Assembly: GCA_037127915.1 (NCBI GenBank)
Contig: JBAXXL010000012.1
Span: 41,327-105,326 of the forward strand
Origin: JBAXXL01 sp037127915
Lineage (GTDB): Bacteria; Bacteroidota; Ignavibacteria; Kapaibacteriales; UBA2268
Reading direction: 5' to 3'
Length of the DNA stretch: 64,000 nucleotides
This document shows, piece after piece, positions 8,872 through 18,077 of this stretch. The translations under genes and the position numbers were made by a program. The notes under the pieces were generated by a model. That model made no database searches, was not told the DNA's origin, and saw only the letters and a program-made list of their open reading frames with translations. Numbering within the stretch: position 1 is the first letter of the stretch; each line of letters opens with the position of its first letter.

Positions 8872-8901
8872 ATTGAATTATAAAAAATATTCTTAAATTT
8901 G
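8872..8901 (+). promoter_or_regulatory. Candidate Bacteroidota-type promoter
   Basis: TTG at 8873-8875, 18 bp spacer, TAAATTTG at 8894-8901 (consensus TAnnTTTG). It lies 21 bp before the ATG at 8923 and also falls in the divergent spacer with the amino-acid permease. Confidence 0.45.
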
Positions 8902-8922
8902 CCTTACATAAATGGACATTCA

Positions 8923-10149
8923 ATGAACATAAAGTTACTCAAATATATTTCGCAGGCTTTTTTTTATTCTGAAAGCAATAAAAAATTCATACGCTTCACC
9001 CGGATCGTATCTATTATTGGTGTTGCTCTTGGCTCTATAGCATTGCTCGTACCCCTTGCAGTACTCGATGGTTTTCATTATGAACTCCGTCAAAAAGCCG
9101 CAGAGTTTTCATCGCACGTAACTTTACGCTCGTTCCGCAAAGCACCAATCGAAAATGTCAGCAATACTATAAGCAGAATTAAATCTGAAGAAAAAGATAT
9201 CAAAATGATTTTCCCGGTTATTCAACAAGGAGCTATCATAAAAAGCTCAAAGAGCGTTGATGGTATTTTATTACGTAGCACCGGTACTAAAGAAGCTCTC
9301 AATTTATACAGCAAATATACAACCGCCGGACAATTCGATTTTACTTATACAGATTCAAAAGAAATAATATTAAGCCGAACAATAGCCGAAAAGCTGAACG
9401 TTGGCTTAGGTTCTGATGTAATCGTTTATTCCATTTCGACCGAGCAGTTAAAAAATAACCGTTTCCCTTCGATAGAAAGTTTCAAGGTCAAAGCCATTTA
9501 CTCGTCAGGGATGGGGAAATTTGATGGGTCAGTTTGCTTCATTCCCTTTCAAACCGCGGCTAATTTCTTCAAAATTCCCTATGATAATGCCACAGATATT
9601 GAGATAATGCTTACCAATATCGAAAATTCTGCGGCTGTTTCTGCAAGATTAGAAAAGTTCTTAGGATTCCCGCTTTATGGATTAACGGTATTCGATACAC
9701 ATTCAGCAATTTTCAATTGGATTGATTTGCAACGTGAGCCAATTCCCCTTGTACTCGGTCTGATTGGTTTGGTTGCGGTATTTAATATAATCTCTACCTT
9801 GTTGATTATGGTCTTGGACAAGACGAATTCTATAGGTATATTACGTACTGTGGGTCTGAAGTCCAATCAAATCCGGTATATTTTTATCCGGCACGGAATA
9901 TTGCTCGCTATGAAGGGACTAATTATCGGGTGCGGTTTGACATTAATAGTAAGTTTACTACAAAAATACACGGGTTTTATAACTATGGACCCGGATGTTT
10001 ACTATTTGGACTCAGTGCCTGTTGATATTCAGTTTTGGCACTATGCATTGGTAATTTCATTGACATTGATTTTTTCAGGACTTGCTTCGGCGGTACCGGC
10101 TTGGGCGGCAAGTCATATTTCACCAATTAAAGCAATTAGATATAAATAA
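8923..10149 (+). CDS. FtsX/LolC-type ABC transporter permease
   Basis: A 408-residue inner-membrane protein with one N-terminal transmembrane helix (IIGVALGSIALLVPLAVL), a large periplasmic domain (about residues 50-260) and three C-terminal helices, the layout of LolC/LolE and MacB-type permeases. A longer reading frame could begin at TTG 8899, but gga at 8914 and the ATG at 8923 are a better start. It may move lipoproteins or another hydrophobic substrate out of the inner membrane. The stop codon shares one base with the start of the downstream ATPase. Confidence 0.82.
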   Translation: MNIKLLKYISQAFFYSESNKKFIRFTRIVSIIGVALGSIALLVPLAVLDGFHYELRQKAAEFSSHVTLRSFRKAPIENVSNTISRIKSEEKDIKMIFPVIQQGAIIKSSKSVDGILLRSTGTKEALNLYSKYTTAGQFDFTYTDSKEIILSRTIAEKLNVGLGSDVIVYSISTEQLKNNRFPSIESFKVKAIYSSGMGKFDGSVCFIPFQTAANFFKIPYDNATDIEIMLTNIENSAAVSARLEKFLGFPLYGLTVFDTHSAIFNWIDLQREPIPLVLGLIGLVAVFNIISTLLIMVLDKTNSIGILRTVGLKSNQIRYIFIRHGILLAMKGLIIGCGLTLIVSLLQKYTGFITMDPDVYYLDSVPVDIQFWHYALVISLTLIFSGLASAVPAWAASHISPIKAIRYK

Positions 10150-11240
10150 TGAAAGGTTTAAAATTTAAAAACGTAACGAAAGAATTTTCTAACGGTGTTA
10201 TTGCTGTTAAAAACGTAAGTTTCGAAACAAATGAAGATGATTTTTTAGTTCTTGTGGGACCTTCGGGATGTGGAAAAACAACAATCCTCCGAATGATTGC
10301 GGGTTTGGAAGATATTACTTCGGGTGAAGTTTCTCTCGGTGAAAAAGTTATCAACGATGTGGAACCAAAGAACCGCAATATTGGAATGGTTTTCCAAAAT
10401 TATGCACTTTATCCTCATCTTACAGTATATGAGAACATCGCCTTTCCATTGAAAATTAAAAAAGTCGCGAAGAAGGAAATTAAAACTACGGTAAGCACCA
10501 TTGCCGAATCTGTTGGCTTGCACGAGTATTTAGCTCGCAAACCCAAGGAACTTTCGGGCGGTCAACGTCAGCGCGTTGCTTTAGCACGAGCAATTGTCCG
10601 TCAACCTGAATTATTTTTATTCGATGAGCCGCTATCAAACTTAGATGCCAATTTGAGAATTCAAATGCGTAGCGAAATACTTCAACTTCACCGCAAAACT
10701 GGATGCGTAAGCGTTTATGTAACGCACGACCAAATTGAAGCGATGACTATGGGAACAAAAATCGCTGTAATAAAAGACGGCGAAATTCACCAAATTGGCA
10801 CTCCTGAGCAAATATACAACCAACCGGCGGATTTATTCGTTGCAGAATTCATAGGTAATCCGAAAAATAACTTCATTGATGTTTTTGTTTATGAAAGCCA
10901 TACTAATTTAGTCGGTGATGCCGGAAAAAACATTATGTTCAATTACGAGCCCGGATTAAAACCAAACATCAAAGAATATACAATTGCTATTAGACCTGAG
11001 TATTTTTCTTTGCACCCAATAAAGAATAATGAAAACTATTTCGAATCCACAATTGAAAACAAAGAATACCTTGGCTCTGAAAGCTATATATATTTCAAAT
11101 TGAATTCCAAAATTCATTGCCTAAAAGCGAAAGAAATGGTTAAGGAATCTATCGGAGAAAAGATAAATATTTATTATGATAAATCACGCGCAGTATTCTT
11201 TGATAAAGTGACAGGAAGAAATATTGCTAATATGGCGTAA
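10149..11240 (+). CDS. UgpC/MalK-type ABC transporter ATPase
   Basis: A 363-residue ATP-binding subunit. Walker A is GPSGCGKTT, the signature is LSGGQRQRVALARAI, Walker B is LFLFDEPLSNLD and the H-loop is VTHDQIEAMTMG. The 120-residue C-terminal extension with TOBE-like segments (IAIRPEYFSLH) is the hallmark of carbohydrate importers (UgpC, MsmK, MalK). LolD-type ATPases lack this extension, so pairing with an FtsX/LolC-type permease is odd. The two genes overlap by one base and are surely co-translated. No binding protein or MalF/MalG-type permease is near. Confidence 0.88.
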   Translation: MKGLKFKNVTKEFSNGVIAVKNVSFETNEDDFLVLVGPSGCGKTTILRMIAGLEDITSGEVSLGEKVINDVEPKNRNIGMVFQNYALYPHLTVYENIAFPLKIKKVAKKEIKTTVSTIAESVGLHEYLARKPKELSGGQRQRVALARAIVRQPELFLFDEPLSNLDANLRIQMRSEILQLHRKTGCVSVYVTHDQIEAMTMGTKIAVIKDGEIHQIGTPEQIYNQPADLFVAEFIGNPKNNFIDVFVYESHTNLVGDAGKNIMFNYEPGLKPNIKEYTIAIRPEYFSLHPIKNNENYFESTIENKEYLGSESYIYFKLNSKIHCLKAKEMVKESIGEKINIYYDKSRAVFFDKVTGRNIANMA

Positions 11241-11481
11241 TTAAATAATCGAATTTTGCAAAAGTAAACTTCCAAAAACGGGATTTATTTAACATATTTT
11301 TTTCAAAAAAATACATTTGTATTTGCTTTTGTTTCAATTGCGTATACGATCTCCTGTCCTTTCCTGAAAAAAATAATTCGCCTTTTTTGAAACCTTTTTG
11401 CGTTTAGTTTGTCTTTATAATATAATAGTTGACAAATCTCATAAAAGTATTGAGGTTTATTAATTTATATTAATTTAATGA

Positions 11482-12849
11482 ATGGTCAAAATTATGAAAT
11501 TTTCGGTTTTATTAATCCTATTTTTCGCGATATTATGTTTTATAGCACCTTCGAAAGCACAAAACATAAGAGTCATCCAAGCTGATACTATATTCAAAGG
11601 TTATGATTCCGGTGTTACTTCGTCGTTGAAAATCGTTAATCACGGGACAAGCATAATCTATAACCACGATGGCAAACTTTATGAAATTAACGCTATAACT
11701 TATGAACCCATAAGAGAGATTATACTGGATGATAGTCTAACTGTTACTAAATTTGATATTGATGAAAATTGTAAGTATATTATTTATAATACTAAAGTTG
11801 ACACACTGACTTTCGTAGCTGATTATAATACCGGAACAACTGTTAAAGTATTACATGGCATTTTTTATCTAACCAAAGATTATTTGTTTCTACATCTGAA
11901 AGACCTCAGAACCACTTATTATACCAATTTTAATTTTGCAAAATATGATATTTCAAATTTGTCGCTTGTTAATAATATTTCAGTTAAGTATGATTGTCTT
12001 TACAATCATACGCTTAGCCTTGGAATGATAAAAACTGTATATTACAAGAATGAATTAATTTTGCAAACAGTTGCTAGAGGTAGTGGTTCATCAGAAGGTC
12101 ACTATGTTATTAAATTGTATACCGTTGACTTCGATTCAACAAAATTCAATGAAATTTTTAAAAATTTAACACAAGATTATTCTAATCTCTATATGTCAGA
12201 AAATGGTATTTTCAATGTATTTTATCTCAAAGGATATAATGAATATCCACCTTATAATTATGTTGATACCTATCTTAGTATTTTTAATTCTAATTATAAA
12301 AATATCGATGGTATAAAAGAAAGCAGTTTGATTGGAATGTTTAATATAGATAAGGAATCTACATATAATGACATAATTATTATCAACGATAGGTTTTTAT
12401 TTTTTTCTGTTTCACAAAAAGATGGTAAAAATGTTTATAAAAGGATATTAGTGTATGACCTCATAGAAAAAAAATTTATTAAAATCATTGATTTCTCGAA
12501 TTATACAAGTGCTCGTTATCAAGATAAATTTATACTATCTAATAAAACCGGTTGCTTGGCAACTCTAACATTTGACCAGCTTCCGGTACTTGATAACAAA
12601 AATATAGCCGTTGGTTTTAATGTATCATATTCGAATAATAATTTGATACTTCAATCCAACAAATCAGAAGGTGTTGATATTAGTATTATGAACATTACAG
12701 GCGAAGTTGTGGAAACGCAATATTGCGTTTATTTGAACGAAGGTTCAAATACATTCCAATTGAATAATCAACTGGCTAATGGATTATATTTCTGTATAAT
12801 CAAAACACCAGAATCTATTTCCTCACATAAATTTATGGTAATCAAATGA
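11482..12849 (+). CDS. Secreted propeller-like protein with T9SS tail (paralogue 1)
   Basis: A 455-residue exported protein. It begins with a signal peptide (FFAILCFIAPSKAQ, about 1-27), continues with beta-rich repeats of the WD40/YncE kind, and ends in a Por-type tail of about 75 residues (SIMNITGEVVE, NGLYFCIIKTPES, FMVIK) that targets the type IX system. A second ATG at 11494 is an alternative start. It overlaps the next gene by four bases (ATGA). The two are paralogues with near-identical N-terminal and C-terminal blocks. Function of the propeller unknown. The 11241-11481 spacer holds nothing else recognisable. Confidence 0.78.
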   Translation: MVKIMKFSVLLILFFAILCFIAPSKAQNIRVIQADTIFKGYDSGVTSSLKIVNHGTSIIYNHDGKLYEINAITYEPIREIILDDSLTVTKFDIDENCKYIIYNTKVDTLTFVADYNTGTTVKVLHGIFYLTKDYLFLHLKDLRTTYYTNFNFAKYDISNLSLVNNISVKYDCLYNHTLSLGMIKTVYYKNELILQTVARGSGSSEGHYVIKLYTVDFDSTKFNEIFKNLTQDYSNLYMSENGIFNVFYLKGYNEYPPYNYVDTYLSIFNSNYKNIDGIKESSLIGMFNIDKESTYNDIIIINDRFLFFSVSQKDGKNVYKRILVYDLIEKKFIKIIDFSNYTSARYQDKFILSNKTGCLATLTFDQLPVLDNKNIAVGFNVSYSNNNLILQSNKSEGVDISIMNITGEVVETQYCVYLNEGSNTFQLNNQLANGLYFCIIKTPESISSHKFMVIK

Positions 12850-14192
12850 AATATTTAGTTTTGCTCTTAGTTTCTACAGTTTTACTGAATATAATTCCAA
12901 TAAAAGCACAATCTATTTCGCCTATCAAAGCCGACACAGTTTTCGCTGGTTATGATTCCGGTGTTACTTCGTCGTTAAAAATCGTTAATCACGGGACAAG
13001 CATTATCTATAACCATGATGGCAAACTATATGAAATGAGCGCTTTAACTTATAAGCTAGTTAGAGAGATTGTGCTCGATGAATTAAACCCGGTCACTAAA
13101 TATGATGTGGATGACAATTGCAAGTATATTTTTTATAATACTAAATTAGACACACTGACCTTTGTTGCTGATTACTATACCGGAAAAACAATAAAAACAT
13201 TTCAGGGTAGCTATTTTTTGACAAAAGATAATATAATTGTCAAAACGAGAAAGGGAAATTGGATTAGTGTCTTTACTATTATGAAAACCAATGATTTTAA
13301 TCCTATTGATACTTTTTACTATGGTGTACATTTTAATGACATAGAAGTTGCGGGAATTAGCGATTGTAAAACTGTTTATGACAAAAATATATTTCTATAT
13401 AAAATTCATACACAAGGCATTGGTTCAGCCGATGGGCATTCAAGCGAGGAATGGTATAAAATAGACCCAGTTACATTAACACCAGGTAAATCAATGTTAA
13501 AGACTGAGAATACAAGTGGTTATTTATTTATTTCAAAAAGTGGAAAGTACAATGCGTTTTACTATTCATCCGTTGAAATGGATAATAACCATAACACTAA
13601 TCACGTTGACACTAAAATATTAATCTTGGATACTGCTTTCAAAAATATAAATTCAATTTCTGAAAATGACTTAAAAAAATACTATAATGATGCTGATTTT
13701 TCACTATTAACAGACGTCGGTTTTTTAAATGACAGATATATGATTTCCAGCGTCAAGTATAATGATGGTTTAAAGATTGTACAAAATGTCCAAGTTTATG
13801 ACATAGAGAGAAAGAAAGCTATTAAACATATCGATTTTGAAAATTATACATCCGCTTGTTATAATGATAAATTTATTTTATCCAATAAAGCGGGATGTTT
13901 CGTTACTCTAACTTTAGAGCAAGTACCAGTAGTTGAAGAAAATAAATCTACAGTTGGTTTTAATGCATCATATTCGAATAATAATTTGATACTTCAATCA
14001 GTCAAATCAGAAAGTGTTGATATGAAAATAATAAACATTACAGGCGAAGTTGTGGAATTGCAAAATTGTGTTTATTTGAACGAAGGTTCAAATACATTCC
14101 AATTGAATAATCAACTAGCAAATGGATTATATTTCTGTATAATCAAAACTCCTGAATCTATTTTCTCAAGAAAATTTATGGTAATAAAATAA
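12846..14192 (+). CDS. Secreted propeller-like protein with T9SS tail (paralogue 2)
   Basis: A 448-residue paralogue of the preceding protein, with a signal peptide (MKYLVLLLVSTVLLNIIPIKAQ region), a beta-rich middle and a T9SS tail. The segments GYDSGVTSSLKIVNHGTSII and YLNEGSNTFQLNNQLANGLY are identical in both proteins, while the middle (about residues 120-330) is strongly diverged. The start overlaps the upstream stop (ATGA), so both are made from one mRNA. Probably cell-surface or secreted; ligand unknown. Confidence 0.78.
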   Translation: MKYLVLLLVSTVLLNIIPIKAQSISPIKADTVFAGYDSGVTSSLKIVNHGTSIIYNHDGKLYEMSALTYKLVREIVLDELNPVTKYDVDDNCKYIFYNTKLDTLTFVADYYTGKTIKTFQGSYFLTKDNIIVKTRKGNWISVFTIMKTNDFNPIDTFYYGVHFNDIEVAGISDCKTVYDKNIFLYKIHTQGIGSADGHSSEEWYKIDPVTLTPGKSMLKTENTSGYLFISKSGKYNAFYYSSVEMDNNHNTNHVDTKILILDTAFKNINSISENDLKKYYNDADFSLLTDVGFLNDRYMISSVKYNDGLKIVQNVQVYDIERKKAIKHIDFENYTSACYNDKFILSNKAGCFVTLTLEQVPVVEENKSTVGFNASYSNNNLILQSVKSESVDMKIINITGEVVELQNCVYLNEGSNTFQLNNQLANGLYFCIIKTPESIFSRKFMVIK

Positions 14193-14247
14193 AGGCAAAT
14201 ACATGCTATATCGTTGCAAGTAGTCGCCATCAGTAATCAATTATTTT

Positions 14248-14280
14248 ATTCATCGGATGCCTGCAAGTCATCCGATGAAT
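14248..14280. terminator. Hairpin between convergent genes
   Basis: A 12-bp perfect stem (14248-14259 with 14269-14280, loop of nine). It lies between the plus-strand paralogue pair and the minus-strand redox operon. No clear T run on either side, so it may act as a weak bidirectional terminator. Its stem shares CATCCGATGA with the terminators at 4194 and 21100. Confidence 0.6.
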
Positions 14281-14293
14281 TTCATTACACAAC

Positions 14294-14875
14294 TTATTTC
14301 TTCATCATTTTATTGATTTCTTCCATAAATTGTTCTTTCGAGCGTCCACCTTGGAATGAAGCAACAACTTCACCTTTTTTGTTGATCAAAAAAGTTGATG
14401 GTACAGCTGTAATACCACCGTAAGCATCTGCAAGATCACCGTTACCAACTACAACAGGATAGTACAATTGTTTACTTTCCCAAAAACTTGCTACAGTTTT
14501 AAATGCTTCATCAGCGTTTCGAGAGTTTTCCATAGCGACACCGATAACTACTAAACCTTTATTTTCCATTTCTTTTGCTATCGCAACCAAATCTGGTAAC
14601 TCTCTTCTACAAGGAGGACACCAAGTTCCCCAGAAATTCAATAAGACATATTTGCCCTTTGTGAATTCAGAAAATCTGATTTGTTTAGCACCATTTTGCC
14701 AAACAAAGTCACCTGCTTTTTTGCCGATCGGTTTATCTACTGAGACTAATTGATACACTTTTACCGCGTTTTTCTTTTCTGCGGCTTTCAAATCGCCATT
14801 TCCGTTTAAACCTCTACCAAAGAAAGTTGAAACAATAAGTATAGCGACAACTGCAATAACTCTGTTATATTTCAT
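14294..14875 (-). CDS. TlpA/ResA-like thiol-disulfide oxidoreductase
   Basis: A 193-residue exported thioredoxin-fold protein. It has an N-terminal signal or membrane anchor (VIAVVAILIVSTFFG), the active site WGTWCPPCR and the cis-proline loop AVPSTFLI. This is the TlpA/ResA class, which reduces periplasmic disulfides such as those of apocytochromes. The ATG at 14875 is preceded by ggag, whereas the longer frame from 14908 has no ribosome site. Last gene of the nine-gene minus-strand operon. Confidence 0.85.
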   Translation of the reverse strand: MKYNRVIAVVAILIVSTFFGRGLNGNGDLKAAEKKNAVKVYQLVSVDKPIGKKAGDFVWQNGAKQIRFSEFTKGKYVLLNFWGTWCPPCRRELPDLVAIAKEMENKGLVVIGVAMENSRNADEAFKTVASFWESKQLYYPVVVGNGDLADAYGGITAVPSTFLINKKGEVVASFQGGRSKEQFMEEINKMMKK

Positions 14876-14927
14876 AATAACTCCAATTTTATTTTTTAAA
14901 ATATTCATTTTTTTAATTTAATAATAA

Positions 14928-16097
14928 TTAAAACCCGGGAAGTCTTGGAATTCTTTTTAATTTTGAATTTCTATAATAGAATCCCCACGCTTTTTTCAAC
15001 CAATGTCCTACAATAGGAAGAAGTAAAATACTATCTTTTGTTATAGTTCTCGACACCCAAGCCGCACCATCACCAGAATCCATAAGACAAATTATGCTAA
15101 TATGATCCTTATAACTTCTTCTTGATTCTTTGCCAATAATTGAATTATGGAAATTTGAAACAGCAACATCAGCCATCATTTCAGCCATATGCCCCTGTTT
15201 AGCAATCCATTCGGTTCCTGTTATCTCGGCTATATCACCAATAGCATATACATCATCATATCCTTCGACTTGACAATATTCGTTAATTTTAATAAATCCG
15301 GCGTCATTCATCGGTAAATTTGATTCTTCGATAACCGAGTGACCTGCACCGCCGGATATATATATAATTAAATCACTTTCTAATTTAGAATTATCTTCGA
15401 AAACTACCCGATTTTTTTCAAATTCAACAATCTTTTTTCCGATAAATCTATTAATTTTATATCTTTCATAAAAAGAATCAAGTTTTTGAAAGGCTTTTTC
15501 ACCCATTTTTTTCCCTGGTTCGGTCATAGGAGCAAAAAAGTCGATTTCATAATTCTCTCGGATTCCTTTTTCTTTTAAAGAATTACTTATGTTGAACATT
15601 AATTCAAATGCAGGACCTCCTCTAACAGTTGATGCTGTTGAATCTTTCGGATTACCTCCAAAACCAATTGCAATCTTACCGGTTCCTTTGTTTATTAACT
15701 TATCCAACTCTTCCTGAATTTTTATAGATCCTTCAGGATTACCACATATCGTAAGAGTGTGTTCCAAACCTTTTGTCTTTACTTTATTCATTCCCATAGC
15801 AATAAAGAGATAATCGTAATCAATCTGACTATTCTTTAAATACACGATTTTACCTTCTGCATCAATTTTTATCACAGAACTAATAATTAAATCAAATCTG
15901 TGCTTTTTTTGAAGTTTAGATAATTTTATCTGAGTATTTTCAAATGTTGTTTTTCTAACCGGAATCCAAATTGAAATCGGATAGACAAAAAGATAATCTC
16001 TATCTGAAACTAAAGTAACATCATACCCTAGCGCTTTTAACTTTATAGTGGCTTCCACTCCGGCAAAACCGCCACCAAGAACAACAACTCTTTTCAT
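14928..16097 (-). CDS. Sulfide:quinone oxidoreductase-like flavoprotein
   Basis: A 389-residue FAD-dependent pyridine nucleotide-disulfide family protein. The N-terminal FAD fold is VVVLGGGFAGVEA and the second flavin motif is YAIGDIAEI near residues 284-292. Three cysteines are candidates for the sulfide-handling pair: C118 (LTICGNP), C275 and C337 (IICLMDSGDG). The distribution fits SQR-like or type II flavocytochrome c-like flavoproteins better than NDH-2. It probably transfers electrons from sulfide or another thiol to quinone at the membrane. It lies 20 bp from the thioredoxin gene upstream in the operon. Confidence 0.75.
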   Translation of the reverse strand: MKRVVVLGGGFAGVEATIKLKALGYDVTLVSDRDYLFVYPISIWIPVRKTTFENTQIKLSKLQKKHRFDLIISSVIKIDAEGKIVYLKNSQIDYDYLFIAMGMNKVKTKGLEHTLTICGNPEGSIKIQEELDKLINKGTGKIAIGFGGNPKDSTASTVRGGPAFELMFNISNSLKEKGIRENYEIDFFAPMTEPGKKMGEKAFQKLDSFYERYKINRFIGKKIVEFEKNRVVFEDNSKLESDLIIYISGGAGHSVIEESNLPMNDAGFIKINEYCQVEGYDDVYAIGDIAEITGTEWIAKQGHMAEMMADVAVSNFHNSIIGKESRRSYKDHISIICLMDSGDGAAWVSRTITKDSILLLPIVGHWLKKAWGFYYRNSKLKRIPRLPGF

Positions 16098-16117
16098 TTA
16101 TGATATTTCCAAAATTA

Positions 16118-16534
16118 CTAAATGGTGTTTAATTGACTAATCAAGAAATCTTTTGGTTTAACACCAACAAAGCGTTTGACTTCTTTACCATTTTTCAATA
16201 TTATTAATGTTGGAATACTCCGAACCCCATATTTAGAAGCAAGTTGCTGTTGAGAATCGACATTTAATTTACAAATCTTGATTTTATCATCAACTTCATT
16301 AACAACATCGTTTAAAATCGGAGTCATCATTTTACAAGGCATACACCACTCAGCCCAGAAATCAACTAAAACTACTCTGTCTTTTGTTGTTTGCTGAAAA
16401 TTCTTTTCATCGAGATTAATGATGCTATTGCTCTCAGCAACAGCAGGCGCATTTTTCATTTTCTTCAATGATATCGTTACGTAAACTATAAAGATTACAA
16501 TCAATGCCAAAATAACATATAGTATTGTGTACAT
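16118..16534 (-). CDS. Membrane-anchored thioredoxin
   Basis: A 138-residue protein with an N-terminal membrane helix (ILYVILALIVIFIVYVTI, about 4-21) and a complete thioredoxin domain. The active site is WAEWCMPCK and the cis-proline loop is SIPTLIILKNG. The start is placed at the ATG 16534 with agga just upstream; the longer frame has an implausible basic N-terminus. It is 10 bp from the DUF2892 gene upstream and likely acts with the thioredoxin reductase fusion of the same operon. Confidence 0.88.
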   Translation of the reverse strand: MYTILYVILALIVIFIVYVTISLKKMKNAPAVAESNSIINLDEKNFQQTTKDRVVLVDFWAEWCMPCKMMTPILNDVVNEVDDKIKICKLNVDSQQQLASKYGVRSIPTLIILKNGKEVKRFVGVKPKDFLISQLNTI

Positions 16535-16544
16535 TTTTTTAGTC

Positions 16545-16745
16545 CTATTTCTTTTTTGTGTTAATCTTGAGAGGCGAGTACAAAGGACAAACACCTATTA
16601 AGCTTGTAAATACAAAAACAACAGCTAATACCAAAAGAATTATTCCTAATACTCCTGAAATTACATTTGTAAAATACAGTATTGCTATAACTACAGCAAT
16701 AAGTACTCTGATTATTTTATCTATTAAGCCCATATTCTTTTTCAT
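16545..16745 (-). CDS. DUF2892 small membrane protein
   Basis: A 66-residue protein with two hydrophobic segments and the family start MGLIDKIIRVLIAVV, followed by TSLIGVCPLYSPL. Proteins of this family (like the C-terminal part of YgaP) accompany sulfur-transfer and thioredoxin genes. A single conserved cysteine sits in GVCPLYS. It lies 39 bp downstream of the thioredoxin reductase fusion. Confidence 0.85.
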   Translation of the reverse strand: MKKNMGLIDKIIRVLIAVVIAILYFTNVISGVLGIILLVLAVVFVFTSLIGVCPLYSPLKINTKKK

Positions 16746-16783
16746 AAATATACCTGTTTTATTTTATTTTATTTAATTTAAAT

Positions 16784-18052
16784 TCAATCTAATTCTTTAG
16801 TAATTGAAATTGCGGCAATTGTTCCATCTGCAACTGCTGTTGTAATTTGACGATATTTTTTACTGACTACATCACCAATAGCATAAATATCCGGAATACT
16901 CGTTTTCATATCTTCATCGGCTTTGATATAACCCCAATTATCATCCTCTAATTTTTCTTTGAAAATTGAAGTATTTGGTTTCATACCGATAAATATAAAT
17001 ACACCGTCACTAACTAATTTTGTAATTTCTTTCGTTCTTAAATTTTCAATTTCTGTAATCATTTTGTCACCATCTTTTGTATAAGATCTTGGCTCATATT
17101 CATACATCACATTGATTTTTGGATTAGCTAGTAGTTTTTCCTGCGCGTGTTTGTTTGCGGTCAATTTATCAAATTGATGCACCATAGTTATTTTACTTGC
17201 AAATTTAGCGATAAATTCTGATTCTTCTACAGCTGAATTACCACCGCCTATCACTACTACTTCTTTGTCTATGAAATACTTTGCATCGCAAGTAGCGCAA
17301 TACGAAATGCCTTTGCCTTTTAGCTCTCTTTCACCAATCGCTCCTGTTGGATTTGGTGATGTTCCTGTTGCAATGATGATTTTTTTGGCTTTAATTGTTT
17401 CGTATTCATCTATTACCACCTCTTTCTTTACTAAATCCACTTTAGTAACATCAACTGCGACTTTATAAATAGTTCCGCATATTTTTGTTTGTTCGGACAT
17501 ATTATGCGAAAGCAAATAACCCGGTTGTGGATCAATAAATCCTGGGTAATTCGAAACTTCGTGTGTCGTAGAAACATGTCCGCCCGGTAATGCTATATCA
17601 ATCAGAACAGCATTTATCCTAGCTTGGCACAAGTATAATCCTGCAGTCAATCCACCAGGACCTCCGCCAAGTATTATTACATCATATTCCGAAATCGTAG
17701 GTTTGATTTCTTTTTTTATAGCTTCTGCTCTATCTTCGGGTAACATTACTTCCAAATTCCTGATAATGTCGCTTCGTTTGATACCACCTGCTAAACGTTC
17801 GGCTACTTCCACCCCATTTTCAAAAAAGAGTAGTGTTGGAGAGGATTTTACACCTAAACTTTCAGCGAGTGCTCTATTTTGTTGACGGAAGATTTTCAAG
17901 AATTCCACATCCTTACCATAAAGTTCAGCAAGACCATGAAATTTTGGAGCTAACGCATCGCATGGCGGACAATCATCCGAATAAAAATCAAGAGCTACTT
18001 TGCCGCCTTTTAAAACTTCAACATCAAATTGTTCTGCATTAATTTCTTTCAT
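16784..18052 (-). CDS. Thioredoxin-thioredoxin reductase fusion
   Basis: A 422-residue protein with an N-terminal thioredoxin domain (about 1-105, CPPC at C28/C31) joined to a full thioredoxin reductase (about 120-422). The reductase has GGGPGGLTAG for FAD, the redox motif CATC (C252/C255), GGGNSAVEE for NADPH and YAIGDV near the end. It passes electrons from NADPH to its own or other thioredoxins in the cytosol. The known TrxR-Trx fusion of mycobacteria has the opposite domain order. ATG 18052 is favoured over 18061 by position of agtga upstream. Confidence 0.9.
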   Translation of the reverse strand: MKEINAEQFDVEVLKGGKVALDFYSDDCPPCDALAPKFHGLAELYGKDVEFLKIFRQQNRALAESLGVKSSPTLLFFENGVEVAERLAGGIKRSDIIRNLEVMLPEDRAEAIKKEIKPTISEYDVIILGGGPGGLTAGLYLCQARINAVLIDIALPGGHVSTTHEVSNYPGFIDPQPGYLLSHNMSEQTKICGTIYKVAVDVTKVDLVKKEVVIDEYETIKAKKIIIATGTSPNPTGAIGERELKGKGISYCATCDAKYFIDKEVVVIGGGNSAVEESEFIAKFASKITMVHQFDKLTANKHAQEKLLANPKINVMYEYEPRSYTKDGDKMITEIENLRTKEITKLVSDGVFIFIGMKPNTSIFKEKLEDDNWGYIKADEDMKTSIPDIYAIGDVVSKKYRQITTAVADGTIAAISITKELD

Positions 18053-18077
18053 TATAATCACTTGTATTTTTTTATAT

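Noticed and set aside
8899..8922. Extension of the FtsX-type permease to a TTG start at 8899
   Set aside because: The TTG overlaps the candidate -7 box, and the ATG at 8923 has a ribosome site and starts at the first typical residue.
14214..14423. Plus-strand frame antisense to the TlpA-like gene
   Set aside because: It overlaps the hairpin and the conserved C-terminus of TlpA, with no start signal.
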